Shown here: piece by piece, positions 32,381 to 41,606 of the stretch
Position numbering within the stretch: position 1 is the stretch's first letter
How the letters are laid out: the number at the start of each line of letters is the position of its first letter
Assembly (NCBI RefSeq): GCF_026011715.1
Contig: NZ_BRVM01000002.1
Coordinates: 248,001-312,000 of the forward strand
DNA from: Cytobacillus sp. NCCP-133
Lineage (GTDB): Bacteria > Bacillota > Bacilli > Bacillales > Cytobacillaceae
Reading direction: 5' to 3'
Length of the DNA: 64,000 nucleotides
Program-made: the position numbers and the translations under genes
Notes under the pieces: model-generated
The model's database searches: none
What the model was told of the DNA's origin: nothing
What the model saw: only the letters and a program-made list of their open reading frames with translations

Positions 32381-32411
32381 TTAAATTGCCTTTAAAGGGT
32401 TTGGGGATTGG

Positions 32412-32446
32412 AAAAACACGGCCATTTATCTTAATGGCTGTGTTTT
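32412..32446 (+). terminator. Terminator-like hairpin after yjbC
   Basis: Stem AAAACACGGCCATT / AATGGCTGTGTTTT with a 6-nt loop and short T tail. Confidence 0.8.
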
Positions 32447-32877
32447 CAATTTCAAAAAATAATTGAGAATAGAAAATGATTTTAAAGGTTTAAAATACAG
32501 ATACTTGGGTATTTAATAAGAAATTAGATCATTTTATAAATTGTTTTAGTCTACATAATTACCCTTTTAAAGGTGTCAGTAACCGTTGTTTCTTAAGAAA
32601 AAATTTAAGAAATTAATAAAAAAGTGAAACTTTTCACTTGCTGGCTCGTCTTATATAGTAGATTCTTTGTTTTACACATTTGTTTAATTAATGTATAAGA
32701 CTTTTATCATATTTATAAAAAATTATACCAAACGGTCAATGTTTAGTGTATAATAATTAATATAAATTACTTGATTAAAGTTATTTTAATTTAGATAGCT
32801 TAAAAATATGTAATTAAACAAATATTAATCTAAATGGTTGTATATATGTCTAATTTAAAGGAGTGTGAAATTGTAAA
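32447..32877 (+). promoter_or_regulatory. spxA upstream regulatory region with PerR-like box
   Basis: About 430 bp, very AT-rich, without a gene. A TATAAT at 32749-32754 is a possible -10. It overlaps GTATAATAATTAATA (32748-32762), which agrees with the PerR consensus (TTATAATNATTATAA) at 11 of 14 defined positions. In B. subtilis PerR and YodB repress the spx promoter, so the match is plausible, but AT-rich DNA gives chance matches. Confidence 0.35.
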
Positions 32878-33273
32878 ATGGTCACATTATACACTTCACC
32901 AAGTTGTACATCATGCAGAAAAGCGAAATCATGGCTGGAAGAGCATGAAATAAGCTATAAAGAAAGAAACATCTTTTCAGAGCCGCTATCCATTGAGGAG
33001 ATAAAAGAAATTCTGCGAATGACTGAAGATGGGACAGATGAAATTATTTCTACCCGCTCCAAGACATTCCAAAAACTAGATGTAAACCTTGAAACAATGC
33101 CTTTGCAAGATTTGTTCGAACTAATTAAAGAGAATCCAGGACTTCTTCGCCGACCAATCATTATCGACGAAAAGCGTTTGCAGGTTGGATATAATGAGGA
33201 TGAAATCAGACGTTTTCTGCCAAGAAAAGTTCGTACTTACCAGTTGCGTGAAGCACAGCGCATGGTTAACTAA
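32878..33273 (+). CDS. spxA: Transcriptional regulator Spx
   Basis: 131-residue ArsC-fold protein that binds the RNA polymerase alpha C-terminal domain and directs the thiol oxidative stress response. The redox CxxC is Cys10-Thr-Ser-Cys13; the C-terminal region required for proteolysis by ClpXP ends in LREAQRMVN. Nearly identical to B. subtilis Spx. Its degradation adaptor SpxH is encoded 5 kb downstream and MecA, adaptor of ClpCP, immediately after. Transcribed from a long AT-rich leader and closed by a terminator. Confidence 0.98.
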   Translation: MVTLYTSPSCTSCRKAKSWLEEHEISYKERNIFSEPLSIEEIKEILRMTEDGTDEIISTRSKTFQKLDVNLETMPLQDLFELIKENPGLLRRPIIIDEKRLQVGYNEDEIRRFLPRKVRTYQLREAQRMVN

Positions 33274-33283
33274 AAATAGATCA

Positions 33284-33318
33284 GGCCTTCTTTCTGCTTG
33301 CAGAAGAGGCTTTTTTTA
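33284..33318 (+). terminator. Terminator after spxA
   Basis: Imperfect stem GCCTTCTTTCTGC / GCAGAAGAGGC with one bulge and seven Ts. Confidence 0.75.
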
Positions 33319-33622
33319 TTATCTAATATGAAAAATAACAAGGATATTGGCAATAATAATAGAATATATAAAAAACCCTGCTAATAAGCTGAACCCCTTA
33401 TTGGATAAGGGAGGAATAGGCAGATAACGGTTTTTCTAAAGATATGGCTTTTTAATTCCCTTTATGCTTATTTTGTCATAAAATAAAAGTACAAGGTACA
33501 AAATACACTTTGCCTTCTTTTCATGGGATTAACCGATTGATTTACGGGTAAAAGGATTACACACACATGACTGCTGGGGGTATTTAGTCCCTTCAATCAT
33601 AGCCAGAAGGGAGAGTTGCTGC
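33319..33622. other. Intergenic region between spxA and mecA
   Basis: About 300 bp, AT-rich, no gene. A small perfect inverted repeat CCCTTAT / ATAAGGG lies at 33395-33411. The mecA promoter is not identified. Confidence 0.4.
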
Positions 33623-34285
33623 ATGGAAATCGAACGTATTAATGATCATACAGTTAAATTTTATATATCTTATCTTGACATAGAAGAAAGAGGCTTTGAC
33701 CGTGAAGAGATTTGGTACAATCGTGAACGGAGCGAGGAGCTCTTTTGGGAGATGATGGATGAGGTTCATCAAGAGGAAGAATTTCTAGTAGAAGGGCCAT
33801 TATGGATACAGGTTCAGGCTTTGGATAAAGGTTTGGAGGTATTAGTTACTAAGGCTCAGCTTTCCAAGGATGGGCAAAAGTTTGAACTGCCTGTACCTGA
33901 TGAAAAAGTGAAGGATTTGCCTGTTGATGAGCATATAGAGGAAATGCTGGACCATCACTTCCGCAAATCCGGTGATGATGATACAGATTACGATGGGGAC
34001 CTTGAATTTTTATTAACATTCAAGGATTTTGAGGATATTATTTCCTTATCAAAACGAACCAACCTGGACTCCATTAACACCAAGCTTTATTCCTGCGAAG
34101 GGAAATACTACTTATTTTCAGAGTTTCCGGAAGATTTATTTGAAGAAGATGATGTAGATAACATGTTAAGCATTCTTCTGGAATACGGGCAAGAAACAAG
34201 CACGACAATTCACCGTATCGTGGAATACGGTAAATTGATTATAGAAGAAAATGTATTTGAACATCTAAGAAAACACTTTAAATAA
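33623..34285 (+). CDS. mecA: Adaptor protein MecA
   Basis: 220-residue adaptor that delivers ComK and other substrates to ClpCP and activates ClpC. N-terminal substrate domain begins MEIERINDHTVKFYISYLD; an acidic linker (about 105-130) leads to the C-terminal ClpC-binding domain. Length matches the family. GAAGGGAGAG ribosome site. Placed between spxA and coiA exactly as in B. subtilis, so the competence degradation switch and the DNA-processing gene stay adjacent. Confidence 0.96.
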   Translation: MEIERINDHTVKFYISYLDIEERGFDREEIWYNRERSEELFWEMMDEVHQEEEFLVEGPLWIQVQALDKGLEVLVTKAQLSKDGQKFELPVPDEKVKDLPVDEHIEEMLDHHFRKSGDDDTDYDGDLEFLLTFKDFEDIISLSKRTNLDSINTKLYSCEGKYYLFSEFPEDLFEEDDVDNMLSILLEYGQETSTTIHRIVEYGKLIIEENVFEHLRKHFK

Positions 34286-34289
34286 TCAG

Positions 34290-34320
34290 AACCGATTTCA
34301 ATTTTTGAAATCGGTTTTTG
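34290..34320 (+). terminator. Terminator after mecA
   Basis: Stem AACCGATTTCA / TGAAATCGGTT with a short T loop and T tail. Confidence 0.85.
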
Positions 34321-34407
34321 TATTTTGGAAAAAGATTTCTTATCTGAGTTAGAGGAATCAGGCAGAAAAAACAGAATAAACATTATAATAAGAAAGGGGA
34401 TGGTTGT

Positions 34408-35613
34408 TTGTTAGTAGCTCACACAAATGAAGGAGAACGAGTAAATCTGGCTGAAAACCAGGATTTGCTTACTTTAAAACGACTGAGGAAACAGACAAAA
34501 TTTTTTTGTCCTGAATGCAGCGAAGAGGTCATCATGAAAGTTGGAACTAAACGCATTCCACATTATAGCCACAATAAGGGGTCAAGCTGTACAGAAAGCT
34601 ATGAAAGGGAATCAGAATATCATAGCACCAGCAAACTCATTTTATTGAACTGGCTAAAGGAAAAGGGGCTGAATCCGGTACTTGAACCTTATTATCCGGA
34701 TATTGCTCAACGGCCTGATATTGGCGTCCGTTATAAAGGTATTGATTATGCAATCGAGTTTCAATGTTCCATCATATCAGAGGAACTATTTGCAAAACGT
34801 TCGAGGTCGTATTTTCAATCAGGCATCATTCCCATTTGGATACTGGCAGGGAAGAATATTAGCCGCATTGGAAATAATAAAATATCTTTATCAGGATTCC
34901 ACTATTTATTTCTCCGAAAAACTGACTCAGACAATTGGGTCATTCCTTCTTTTTGTCCCATTACGAAATCATTTATCAATATTCACCACATCGTTCCTAT
35001 TACAGTAAAAAACGCATTTTCAACTTATCAAATTAAGCCATTGAATAAGGCTGATTTATCAACTCTATTTTGTCCGAAGTTTCATGGTCAAATCAGCAAG
35101 TATGAATGGTACAAAGAGCTGCGAAAAACTAAAGACTTTCTTCCACAGACCCGAGGAGCCTTTAAGAATAAATTTCTGCGAGAATTATACACCCATTCGC
35201 TTTCCCCTATTTATCTGCCTCCTGAGGTAGGCCTTCCGGTATTTCAAGCCCCACTTATTGAAACTTCACCTATACAGTGGCAAAGCTACTTATTTATGGA
35301 TGTCCTAAAGGAAGAGAATCCTTTCTCTTTAGAAAAGGTGATTTCATGCTTTCATAAAAGGGTATACAAAAATGACATAAAAATCAGGAGGCTGCCCTTG
35401 GTCTGTGGTACGGATGCCTCTTTTGCCGTAAAAGAATATTTAAATCTGCTTGTTAATTTAAAGGTATTAGCCAAAGAAGGGGGGCTATACAAAAGGTCTT
35501 CCCCCTATTCAATTCATGAGAGTCAATCATGGCTGCTTCGAAAGGAAGAGGCTTTCTACCATGAGAAAGGTATGTTGATTATGGAAGGCATAAAGCAACC
35601 AGGAATAAATTGA
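34408..35613 (+). CDS. coiA: Competence protein CoiA
   Basis: 401-residue competence protein needed for recombination of transforming DNA. An N-terminal zinc-ligand pattern is visible: CPEC at 34-37, HYSH at 52-55 and Cys61. A nuclease-like core follows (PDIG near 103, AIEFQCS near 115). Start is TTG with AAGGGG 8 nt upstream; an ATG at 34400 is out of frame and stops at once. The N-terminal module recurs in the helicase YjcD of this window. The gene lies between mecA and pepF as in B. subtilis. Confidence 0.9.
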   Translation: MLVAHTNEGERVNLAENQDLLTLKRLRKQTKFFCPECSEEVIMKVGTKRIPHYSHNKGSSCTESYERESEYHSTSKLILLNWLKEKGLNPVLEPYYPDIAQRPDIGVRYKGIDYAIEFQCSIISEELFAKRSRSYFQSGIIPIWILAGKNISRIGNNKISLSGFHYLFLRKTDSDNWVIPSFCPITKSFINIHHIVPITVKNAFSTYQIKPLNKADLSTLFCPKFHGQISKYEWYKELRKTKDFLPQTRGAFKNKFLRELYTHSLSPIYLPPEVGLPVFQAPLIETSPIQWQSYLFMDVLKEENPFSLEKVISCFHKRVYKNDIKIRRLPLVCGTDASFAVKEYLNLLVNLKVLAKEGGLYKRSSPYSIHESQSWLLRKEEAFYHEKGMLIMEGIKQPGIN

Positions 35614-35759
35614 ATAAAAATAAATGAAAACCTCATCATTAACATAAAATAATCGAGGATTGCACAATAATTGGCGATAAAAGAAGGATTTTTTTGCTGA
35701 AGAGAGAAGATACAGTAATGGTGTTTTATGACATGGGACTTTGGAATGGAGGATAAATA

Positions 35760-37577
35760 ATGACTAACGAAACAACAGTAAAAAAGCTGCCTGCAAGAAA
35801 TGAAATAGCAATAGAAGACACTTGGCGTTTAGAAGATATTTTCTCAAGTGATGATGATTGGGATAAAGAATATAAAGAAGTAGAGAAGCTTATTCCGGGA
35901 GCAGGCAATTATCAGGGAAAGATTGGTGAAAGTGCTGAGACTTTATATGAAGCGCTTCAGTTTCAAGATCATTTGCTGTCACGGCTTGGCAAGCTATATA
36001 CATATGCCCATATGCGATATGACCAGGATACAACAAATTCTTTTTATCAGGGCATGGATGATAAAATTAAGAACCTTTATTCTGATGCTGCAAGTACATT
36101 AGCTTACATCGTTCCGGAACTGCTTGCGGTCGATGAAAAGAAGATCGACCGTTTTCTGAAGGGAAAAACAGAACTTCAATTATATAAGCACTCTCTAGAG
36201 GAAATTAACCTCCAAAGGCCTCATGTATTATCGGCTGAACAGGAGGCACTGCTGGCCCAGGCTTCGGAAGTCCTTGGAGCTTCGAGCAATACATTTGGCA
36301 TGCTGAATAATGCTGATTTGGAATTTCCCTCGATTAAGGATGAGAATAGCGAAGAAGTTGAAATTACACATGGTCGCTTTATCCGTTTTCTTGAAAGCGA
36401 TGATCAGCGTGTAAGGCATGACGCATTTAAAGCGGTGTATGGAACTTATGGGAAATTCCGCAATACATTTGCAAGCACGTTGAGCGGCAATGTGAAAAAA
36501 GACAATTTTAATGCTAAAATCAGAAATTTTAATTCAGCACGCCATGCTGCACTTGCTGCAAATAATATTCCTGAAAGTGTCTATGAAAATTTAGTGAACA
36601 CAATTAATGATAATCTGCACTTGCTGCATCGCTATGTAAAACTTCGCAAGAAGGTTTTAGGCGTTGATGAACTTCATATGTATGATCTGTACACACCATT
36701 GGTGAAAGAAGTAAAAATGGAAATCCCCTATAATGAAGCCAAGGATCTCATATTAAAAGGCCTGAAGCCGCTGGGAGAAGACTATTTAGGTATTTTAAAA
36801 GAAGGCTTTGAAAGTCGCTGGGTAGATGTTCATGAAAATAAGGGAAAAAGAAGCGGGGCCTATTCGTCAGGTGCTTACGGAACCAATCCTTATATCCTAA
36901 TGAACTGGCAGGATAATGTGAATAATTTATTCACCCTTGCACATGAGTTTGGCCATTCTGTGCACAGCTATTATACGAGAAAGCATCAGCCATATCCGTA
37001 TGGAAACTATTCAATCTTTGTAGCCGAAGTGGCTTCAACCTGCAATGAGGCGCTTCTTAACGATTATTTGCTAAAAACAATAGATGATGATAAGAAACGT
37101 TTATATTTATTGAACCATTACCTTGAAGGCTTCAGAGGAACTGTTTTCCGCCAGACAATGTTTGCAGAATTTGAACATCTGATTCATCAAAAGGCTCAGA
37201 ACAATGAGGCTTTAACAGCGGATTCATTAACAAAAGAATATTTTGAGCTCAATAAGAAATACTTTGGGGAAGATGACATCATGATCGACAAGGAAATTGG
37301 TCTGGAATGGTCTAGAATCCCTCATTTCTATTACAATTATTATGTATACCAATATGCAACAGGCTTCAGTGCTGCAACCGCACTAAGCAAACAAATACTA
37401 CAGGAAGGGCAGCCTGCAGTGGAGCGATATATTGAGTTCTTAAAGTCCGGAAGCTCTGATTATCCGATCGAAGTTCTCAAGAAAGCGGGTGTCGATATGA
37501 CAAGCAGCAAACCAATTGAAGATGCGTGTAAAGTCTTTGAAGAAAAGCTTATCGAAATGGAGAGCCTGCTGTCCTAA
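35760..37577 (+). CDS. pepF: Oligoendopeptidase F (M3 family)
   Basis: Cytoplasmic zinc metallopeptidase that cleaves short peptides; 605 residues. Zinc motif HEFGH at about 395-399, with the conserved glutamate of the third ligand near NEALLNDYLL. In B. subtilis overproduction inhibits sporulation by degrading Phr-type peptides. GGAGG site 7 nt before ATG. Its presence near two oligopeptide importers fits peptide use. Closed by a terminator. Confidence 0.97.
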   Translation: MTNETTVKKLPARNEIAIEDTWRLEDIFSSDDDWDKEYKEVEKLIPGAGNYQGKIGESAETLYEALQFQDHLLSRLGKLYTYAHMRYDQDTTNSFYQGMDDKIKNLYSDAASTLAYIVPELLAVDEKKIDRFLKGKTELQLYKHSLEEINLQRPHVLSAEQEALLAQASEVLGASSNTFGMLNNADLEFPSIKDENSEEVEITHGRFIRFLESDDQRVRHDAFKAVYGTYGKFRNTFASTLSGNVKKDNFNAKIRNFNSARHAALAANNIPESVYENLVNTINDNLHLLHRYVKLRKKVLGVDELHMYDLYTPLVKEVKMEIPYNEAKDLILKGLKPLGEDYLGILKEGFESRWVDVHENKGKRSGAYSSGAYGTNPYILMNWQDNVNNLFTLAHEFGHSVHSYYTRKHQPYPYGNYSIFVAEVASTCNEALLNDYLLKTIDDDKKRLYLLNHYLEGFRGTVFRQTMFAEFEHLIHQKAQNNEALTADSLTKEYFELNKKYFGEDDIMIDKEIGLEWSRIPHFYYNYYVYQYATGFSAATALSKQILQEGQPAVERYIEFLKSGSSDYPIEVLKKAGVDMTSSKPIEDACKVFEEKLIEMESLLS

Positions 37578-37581
37578 TAGA

Positions 37582-37616
37582 AAGGAGCCAGACAACATGT
37601 CTGGCTTCCTTTTTTA
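37582..37616 (+). terminator. Terminator after pepF
   Basis: Stem around GCCAGAC / GTCTGGC, 5-nt loop, flanking GGA/TCC pairs and six Ts. Confidence 0.85.
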
Positions 37617-37622
37617 TTTGAT

Positions 37623-37796
37623 CTAAAATCCTTTAAATCGCCTGCGGTCATTCAAATATAACAATAGAATCAGAAGTGATACAAATAATAGCGGTGAGGT
37701 AATTAATATAGGAATGAGCTTCATTAATCCAAAAATATTTAAGATAAAGGAGAGCAGAATGAGCAATAGCATCAGGATAATAGGCAGTTTTTTCAC
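37623..37796 (-). CDS. yizD: YizD-like small membrane protein
   Basis: Not a long frame, but well supported: GTG 37796 follows GGAGGAG 6 nt upstream and encodes 57 residues with two hydrophobic helices (KLPIILMLLLILLSFILN near the start, LLFVSLLILLLYL near the end) and a basic tail. B. subtilis has the small gene yizD between pepF and yjbH, the same position and strand as I recall; sequence identity is not checked. Function unknown. Confidence 0.65.
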   Translation of the reverse strand: MKKLPIILMLLLILLSFILNIFGLMKLIPILITSPLLFVSLLILLLYLNDRRRFKGF

Positions 37797-38106
37797 TATG
37801 TTCTCCTCCTTGGCTGGACATTTATTGGTGCTTCAAAAGGTGATCTTTTTATAAGCATTCTATACAATCTTATGCGGTTGTCCTGTTTAATATGACTTGT
37901 TTTTGACTATATTGTGAAGGAACACACAAACTTATTGTATATCAGCTTTTTTCCATGGTATCTTACAGGTGTGAAGTTGATCACAAGCAAGCATATACCC
38001 CTTTGTTTGATCGTGAAAAATTTCTCCCATCCTCATTGTTCGAATAATTAACCTGAAAAAAGCCGTGTTCAACGACCTCCATGGGTTTTTTCATTTTTTA
38101 ACACAA
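37797..38106. other. Intergenic region between yizD and spxH
   Basis: About 310 bp without a gene. Contains a weak hairpin with A and T runs around 38058-38095 (AAAAAAGCC ... GGGTTTTTT). Otherwise nothing that I can support. Confidence 0.4.
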
Positions 38107-38150
38107 TCGATTAGAAAAAGCTGTGCAATTGCACAGCTTTTTCTAATCGA
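38107..38150 (-). terminator. Terminator after spxH, inside a 44-bp perfect palindrome
   Basis: Arms of 22 bp (TCGATTAGAAAAAGCTGTGC and AA) meet at AATT without a loop. The right arm includes the spxH stop codon at 38143-38145. The AAAAAGC / GCTTTTT core gives T runs on both strands, so it can end transcription from either side. Confidence 0.8.
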
Positions 38151-39018
38151 TATATTTCCAAAAATTCCCGTATTTTGCTGGAATTTGTTCAACCACTTGC
38201 TTTAATTGCAATTTTTTCATTTCCCGATTTACTTCGCTATCTGGCATATTATAGACAACAGAAATTTCCTTGCTTGCCACCACTTTAAAATACTTTAAGA
38301 AATATTCCAATGGCGGAAGAGAAGAACGCTCTGGTTTAATAGGCAGCATTTCCTCCAAAATTTGCTCATAAATTTCATAAGGGTAATAACCTGTTACTTT
38401 GATTCCTTCATCTTCAATATTTTCATTAAAGAATACAAGGGTTGGGATTTCCTGGACATCCATTTCAGAGGTGATTTTTAGATCGCATTGAAATGCTTTG
38501 GCAGCACTATCTGAATGGATATCTGATACAAATTCGACAACATCAAGACCAACATCTTTTGCACAATTCTTTAAGACTTCAAAGCTGGAGACATTCTGTT
38601 TCTCAAGAAACAACACCTCTTGAAGTTTGCGTAAAAACTTGATGCCTGCTTTCCTTCCCTGTAATTCAGCTGCTTTTATTGCTATGGATGCAAGATGGGG
38701 AGAGGAAACAGGATTTTCGAACCATAAGCTGCCATCACAGGACATCCCCGATCGGCTCGCTGTCTTTTCCCATAAATCTGCAATATTTTCGTAATTTTGC
38801 CTTTTTCCCATATTTAAGGTAGCCAGCCGTCCGCTTAATACATGCTTTATTGAAAAATAGCGTCCATATTCAATGAGCAGCTTTTTAATAATGGGTTCAA
38901 GTGCCCAGCATTCAGGACAAAGAGGATCGACGAATATATATACTTCAATCGGCTTTTTCTCACTGCCATGGCAATGGGGAGATGAAAGTTTAGTTTTAAA
39001 TGTTTTCCGCTTATTCAA
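38143..39018 (-). CDS. spxH: SpxH (YjbH), ClpXP adaptor for Spx
   Basis: 291-residue DsbA/thioredoxin-fold cytoplasmic protein that binds Spx and speeds its degradation by ClpXP. The N-terminal redox-like CPEC lies at 34-37 in [12 protein letters not shown], preceded by a His/Cys-containing lead ([11 protein letters not shown]) that fits zinc binding in the family. Its start overlaps the end of yjbI by 4 nt (ATGA), so the two are cotranscribed and coupled. Same arrangement as B. subtilis yjbI-yjbH. Ends in a large palindromic terminator. Confidence 0.94.
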   Translation of the reverse strand: MNKRKTFKTKLSSPHCHGSEKKPIEVYIFVDPLCPECWALEPIIKKLLIEYGRYFSIKHVLSGRLATLNMGKRQNYENIADLWEKTASRSGMSCDGSLWFENPVSSPHLASIAIKAAELQGRKAGIKFLRKLQEVLFLEKQNVSSFEVLKNCAKDVGLDVVEFVSDIHSDSAAKAFQCDLKITSEMDVQEIPTLVFFNENIEDEGIKVTGYYPYEIYEQILEEMLPIKPERSSLPPLEYFLKYFKVVASKEISVVYNMPDSEVNREMKKLQLKQVVEQIPAKYGNFWKYID

Positions 39019-39419
39019 GATCCTTCACCTTTCAAATCATTTTCCGGTGTATTAATCATATGCTGTGCGGTAAGAACAAGCCGGGAAAAAAAATCCTCCC
39101 GCAAAGGATCATCAAGTCCGATTTCATCCATTGCACTGTTCATGCAGGATAGCCACGCCCTGGCCCGGGTTTCAGTTATAGGAAAAGGTATATGCCTGGC
39201 CCTAAGCATTGGATGGCCATGCTCAGAAGTATATAGTGGCGGTCCCCCTAAATATTGGGTCATGAACTGCTTTTGTTTTCTGGCTGTCTCAGTCAGGTCA
39301 TCTGGAAAAATAGGAACGAGATCCGGGTGTTGTCCAACGCGCCGGTAAAAAGCGTCTATAAGCTTATGCAGCTTTTCCTCGCCAATAGCGTCGAAGGGAG
39401 TGTGCATTTTCTCGGCCAT
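39015..39419 (-). CDS. yjbI: Truncated haemoglobin YjbI
   Basis: 134-residue group II truncated globin. Conserved globin features are [16 protein letters not shown] near the start and [14 protein letters not shown] containing the proximal histidine region. Likely handles O2, NO or peroxide; enzymatic partner unknown. Operon partner of spxH, with GGAGTTT-type ribosome site. The coupling to an Spx regulator suggests a role in oxidative or nitrosative stress. Confidence 0.93.
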   Translation of the reverse strand: MAEKMHTPFDAIGEEKLHKLIDAFYRRVGQHPDLVPIFPDDLTETARKQKQFMTQYLGGPPLYTSEHGHPMLRARHIPFPITETRARAWLSCMNSAMDEIGLDDPLREDFFSRLVLTAQHMINTPENDLKGEGS

Positions 39420-39647
39420 ATTTAAAACTCCTTTTATGAGTTAGTTCGTTTAAAAGTAGAAATCTTCCTATTTAATATAGGATATTAACATCTCTTTATA
39501 TTCTATCAATGAGGGATTTATATCTCAAACAAATAGCTTATAGCGTTCCAGCAAGCCCTTCTGAAATTATCATGAACATTTTCTTTTAGTATGAGTTAAC
39601 AGCTTTCCATCAATCCGGATGTTAAGCAAAACATCGGTCTTTAACAG

Positions 39648-39677
39648 GAAAAAACCGCCTGTGAAAATGCAGGCGGC
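39648..39677 (-). terminator. Terminator after yjbJ
   Basis: Stem CCGCCTG / CAGGCGG (39655-39661 / 39670-39676); on the minus strand it is followed by a T run. Confidence 0.85.
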
Positions 39678-39692
39678 TTGGCTATATTATTT

Positions 39693-40337
39693 TTAGGCAA
39701 TAAAAGATGACGTTACTTTTCTTATGTAGTTCAATGTTTCTTTAAAAGGCGGAACACCACCATATTTATCTACATTTCCAGGTCCAGCATTATAGGCGGC
39801 AAGTGCTAACTCAATATTATCACCATACCGGTCCATCATTTGTCTCAGGTATTTGGCGCCGCCAAATATGTTTTCAGCGGGATCGAATACATTCTTAACC
39901 CCAAGGCTTTTGGCTGTTTCAGGCATAAGCTGCATGAGTCCGGAAGCGCCTGCTGAACTTACGGCGTTGGGATTGAAATTTGATTCTTGTTTAATGACAG
40001 ACTTAATAAACTGGGCAGGTACATTAAACAGGCCTGAAGCTTTTTGAATTAAGTCATCAAAATTACTTTTCGAATTGTCCGCCATCTTGGTAAGCTTTAC
40101 TGGTGGCAGGGCTGCAGCATTAAAGTGATTTCTATTCTGCAGATTGAGATATGGCTTTAGTGATGCAACAGTTCCAAGCCCGCCAGTCACATGAAGTTCT
40201 TCATTCTGACTGCTTTCAGCCACTAAACCTGTCAAAAGTTCTTGAAACAAAGGGTTTGAGCTAGAACCTTGCTTTGTATTATGAAAGCTTTGGAGTGCCT
40301 TCAATTCAAGCATTATTTTTAATTGATTTACACTCAT
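39693..40337 (-). CDS. yjbJ: YjbJ, lytic transglycosylase-like protein
   Basis: 214 residues ending in an SLT domain: catalytic Glu in KQESNFNP, then [10 protein letters not shown] and [12 protein letters not shown], the three standard SLT motifs. Cleaves peptidoglycan glycan strands with anhydro product formation. No signal peptide is visible in the N-terminal 100 residues, so export is unclear. The frame opens at TTG 40355, but that region is the ribosome site itself (AAGGAG); ATG 40337 is the start. Located just downstream of yjbK with 31 nt between. Confidence 0.9.
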   Translation of the reverse strand: MSVNQLKIMLELKALQSFHNTKQGSSSNPLFQELLTGLVAESSQNEELHVTGGLGTVASLKPYLNLQNRNHFNAAALPPVKLTKMADNSKSNFDDLIQKASGLFNVPAQFIKSVIKQESNFNPNAVSSAGASGLMQLMPETAKSLGVKNVFDPAENIFGGAKYLRQMMDRYGDNIELALAAYNAGPGNVDKYGGVPPFKETLNYIRKVTSSFIA

Positions 40338-40368
40338 AACAGTGCTCCTTGGCAAAAGGCATGCATTT

Positions 40369-40959
40369 TTATTTTTCCTTCTCCTGTCTATATTTCTCGT
40401 TATAGAGACGTTTAATTTTATTTTCGGTATTTCTTACAGGAATGTTTAGCTGTTCGAGCAAATTAAGAAATGCAGAATGGCCTTCTTCTCTATTGCTTAC
40501 TTCATATTCCAATTCAAAATCTTCCTTGTTTAAATAGCGGCTGTGATCCAAAACGGCCAGTCCGTTTAAATGTTTTTTTTCAGCGCGCGCTGTGGAGAGT
40601 GTGCCGAAATATTGCAGCTTATGTGTGGCTATACTCATTTTCTCTATTAATTTCTGGATCTGTTGACTAGTGATTTTTCCTGTTTTAAGCATTTGTTGAA
40701 CCTCAGATTGCGTGAGGTATTCATTGGTCTCCAATAGTCCTTCCGGATGGGACTGCTTTAGCGTCAACTCAAATGAACCATTTTTCTCGCGGATCCTTAG
40801 TGCACTTCCGCTTGATTTTAATGAAAACTCTGGTGTATCAAAGTAATGGTTTACCTGTTCAGTAAAATCGTGCTCGCCAATTTCAAAGAACTGCATTAAT
40901 CTCGAAAATTCATCACTTGTAACTATGTTTTTAAATTCAATTTCAATATTTTTAGACAA
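40369..40959 (-). CDS. yjbK: YjbK, CYTH domain protein
   Basis: 196 residues with the CYTH signature ExExK at the N-terminus (Glu6, Glu8, Lys10 in IEIEFK) and further charged beta strands ([15 protein letters not shown]) that build the triphosphate tunnel. Members hydrolyse inorganic triphosphate or thiamine triphosphate; the substrate here is not known. Starts at TTG with GAGGTG upstream. Probably cotranscribed with yjbJ. A 143-bp tandem repeat lies upstream, between it and divergent yjbL. Confidence 0.87.
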   Translation of the reverse strand: MSKNIEIEFKNIVTSDEFSRLMQFFEIGEHDFTEQVNHYFDTPEFSLKSSGSALRIREKNGSFELTLKQSHPEGLLETNEYLTQSEVQQMLKTGKITSQQIQKLIEKMSIATHKLQYFGTLSTARAEKKHLNGLAVLDHSRYLNKEDFELEYEVSNREEGHSAFLNLLEQLNIPVRNTENKIKRLYNEKYRQEKEK

Positions 40960-41042
40960 GCCAAAACACCTCAGTAAATAGTATATATTTTATTATCTCC
41001 TTCATTTACCTGGACTGCAATCTTTGAGATGAATTTAAATAT

Positions 41043-41580
41043 TGTGATAAAGTGAAATTTAAATACAGGGGAGGTACTGGGCAGTTAAGCCTTATAATTC
41101 TCCTGTGAAAAAGCTAGGAGGGGCTTTTACTGCCCGTTAATCTGCGATAAAGTGAAACTCACCCACAGTGGAAGTGAATTTCTTCCACTGTGGGTGATAG
41201 TTGAACCAATCGGGCCTTTACGGGCAGTTAAGCTTTATAATTCTCCTGTGAAAAAGCTAGGAGGGGCTTTTACTGCCCGTTAATCTGCGATAAAGTGAAA
41301 CTCACCCACAGTGGAAGTGAATTTCTTCCACTGGGATTGATAGTTGAACCAATCGGGCCTTTACGGGCAGTTAAGCTTTATAATTCTCCTGTGAAAAAGC
41401 TGGGAGGGGCTTTTACTGCCCGTTAATCTGCGATAAAGTGAAACTCACCCACAGTGGAAGTGAATTTCTTCCACTGGGATTGATAGTTGAACCAATCGGG
41501 CCTTTACGGGCAGTTAAGCCTTATAATTCTCCTGTGAAAAAGCTAGGAGGGGCTTTTACTGCCCGTTAATCTGCGATAAA
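41043..41580 (+). repeat. 143-bp tandem repeat array, three units plus partial
   Basis: Units begin at 41079, 41222 and 41365 with GGGCAGTTAAGC; a fourth partial unit runs from 41508 to about 41580. The tail phrase GATAAAGTGAAA also occurs before unit 1 (41046). Period is exactly 143 bp. Each unit has a long hairpin (GGGCAGT ... ACTGCCC with inner CTCCT/AGGAG) and a second inverted repeat (CACCCACAGTGGAAG ... CTTCCACTG). No reading frame. It fills the 647-bp gap between divergent yjbK and yjbL and ends about 25 bp before the yjbL start. Confidence 0.95.
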
Positions 41581-41606
41581 ATAGGAATAACTATGGAGGT
41601 AGAACA

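Noticed and set aside
41043-41580. CRISPR array
   Set aside because: The repeat is a contiguous 143-bp tandem unit without short repeats and unique spacers, and no cas genes are nearby.
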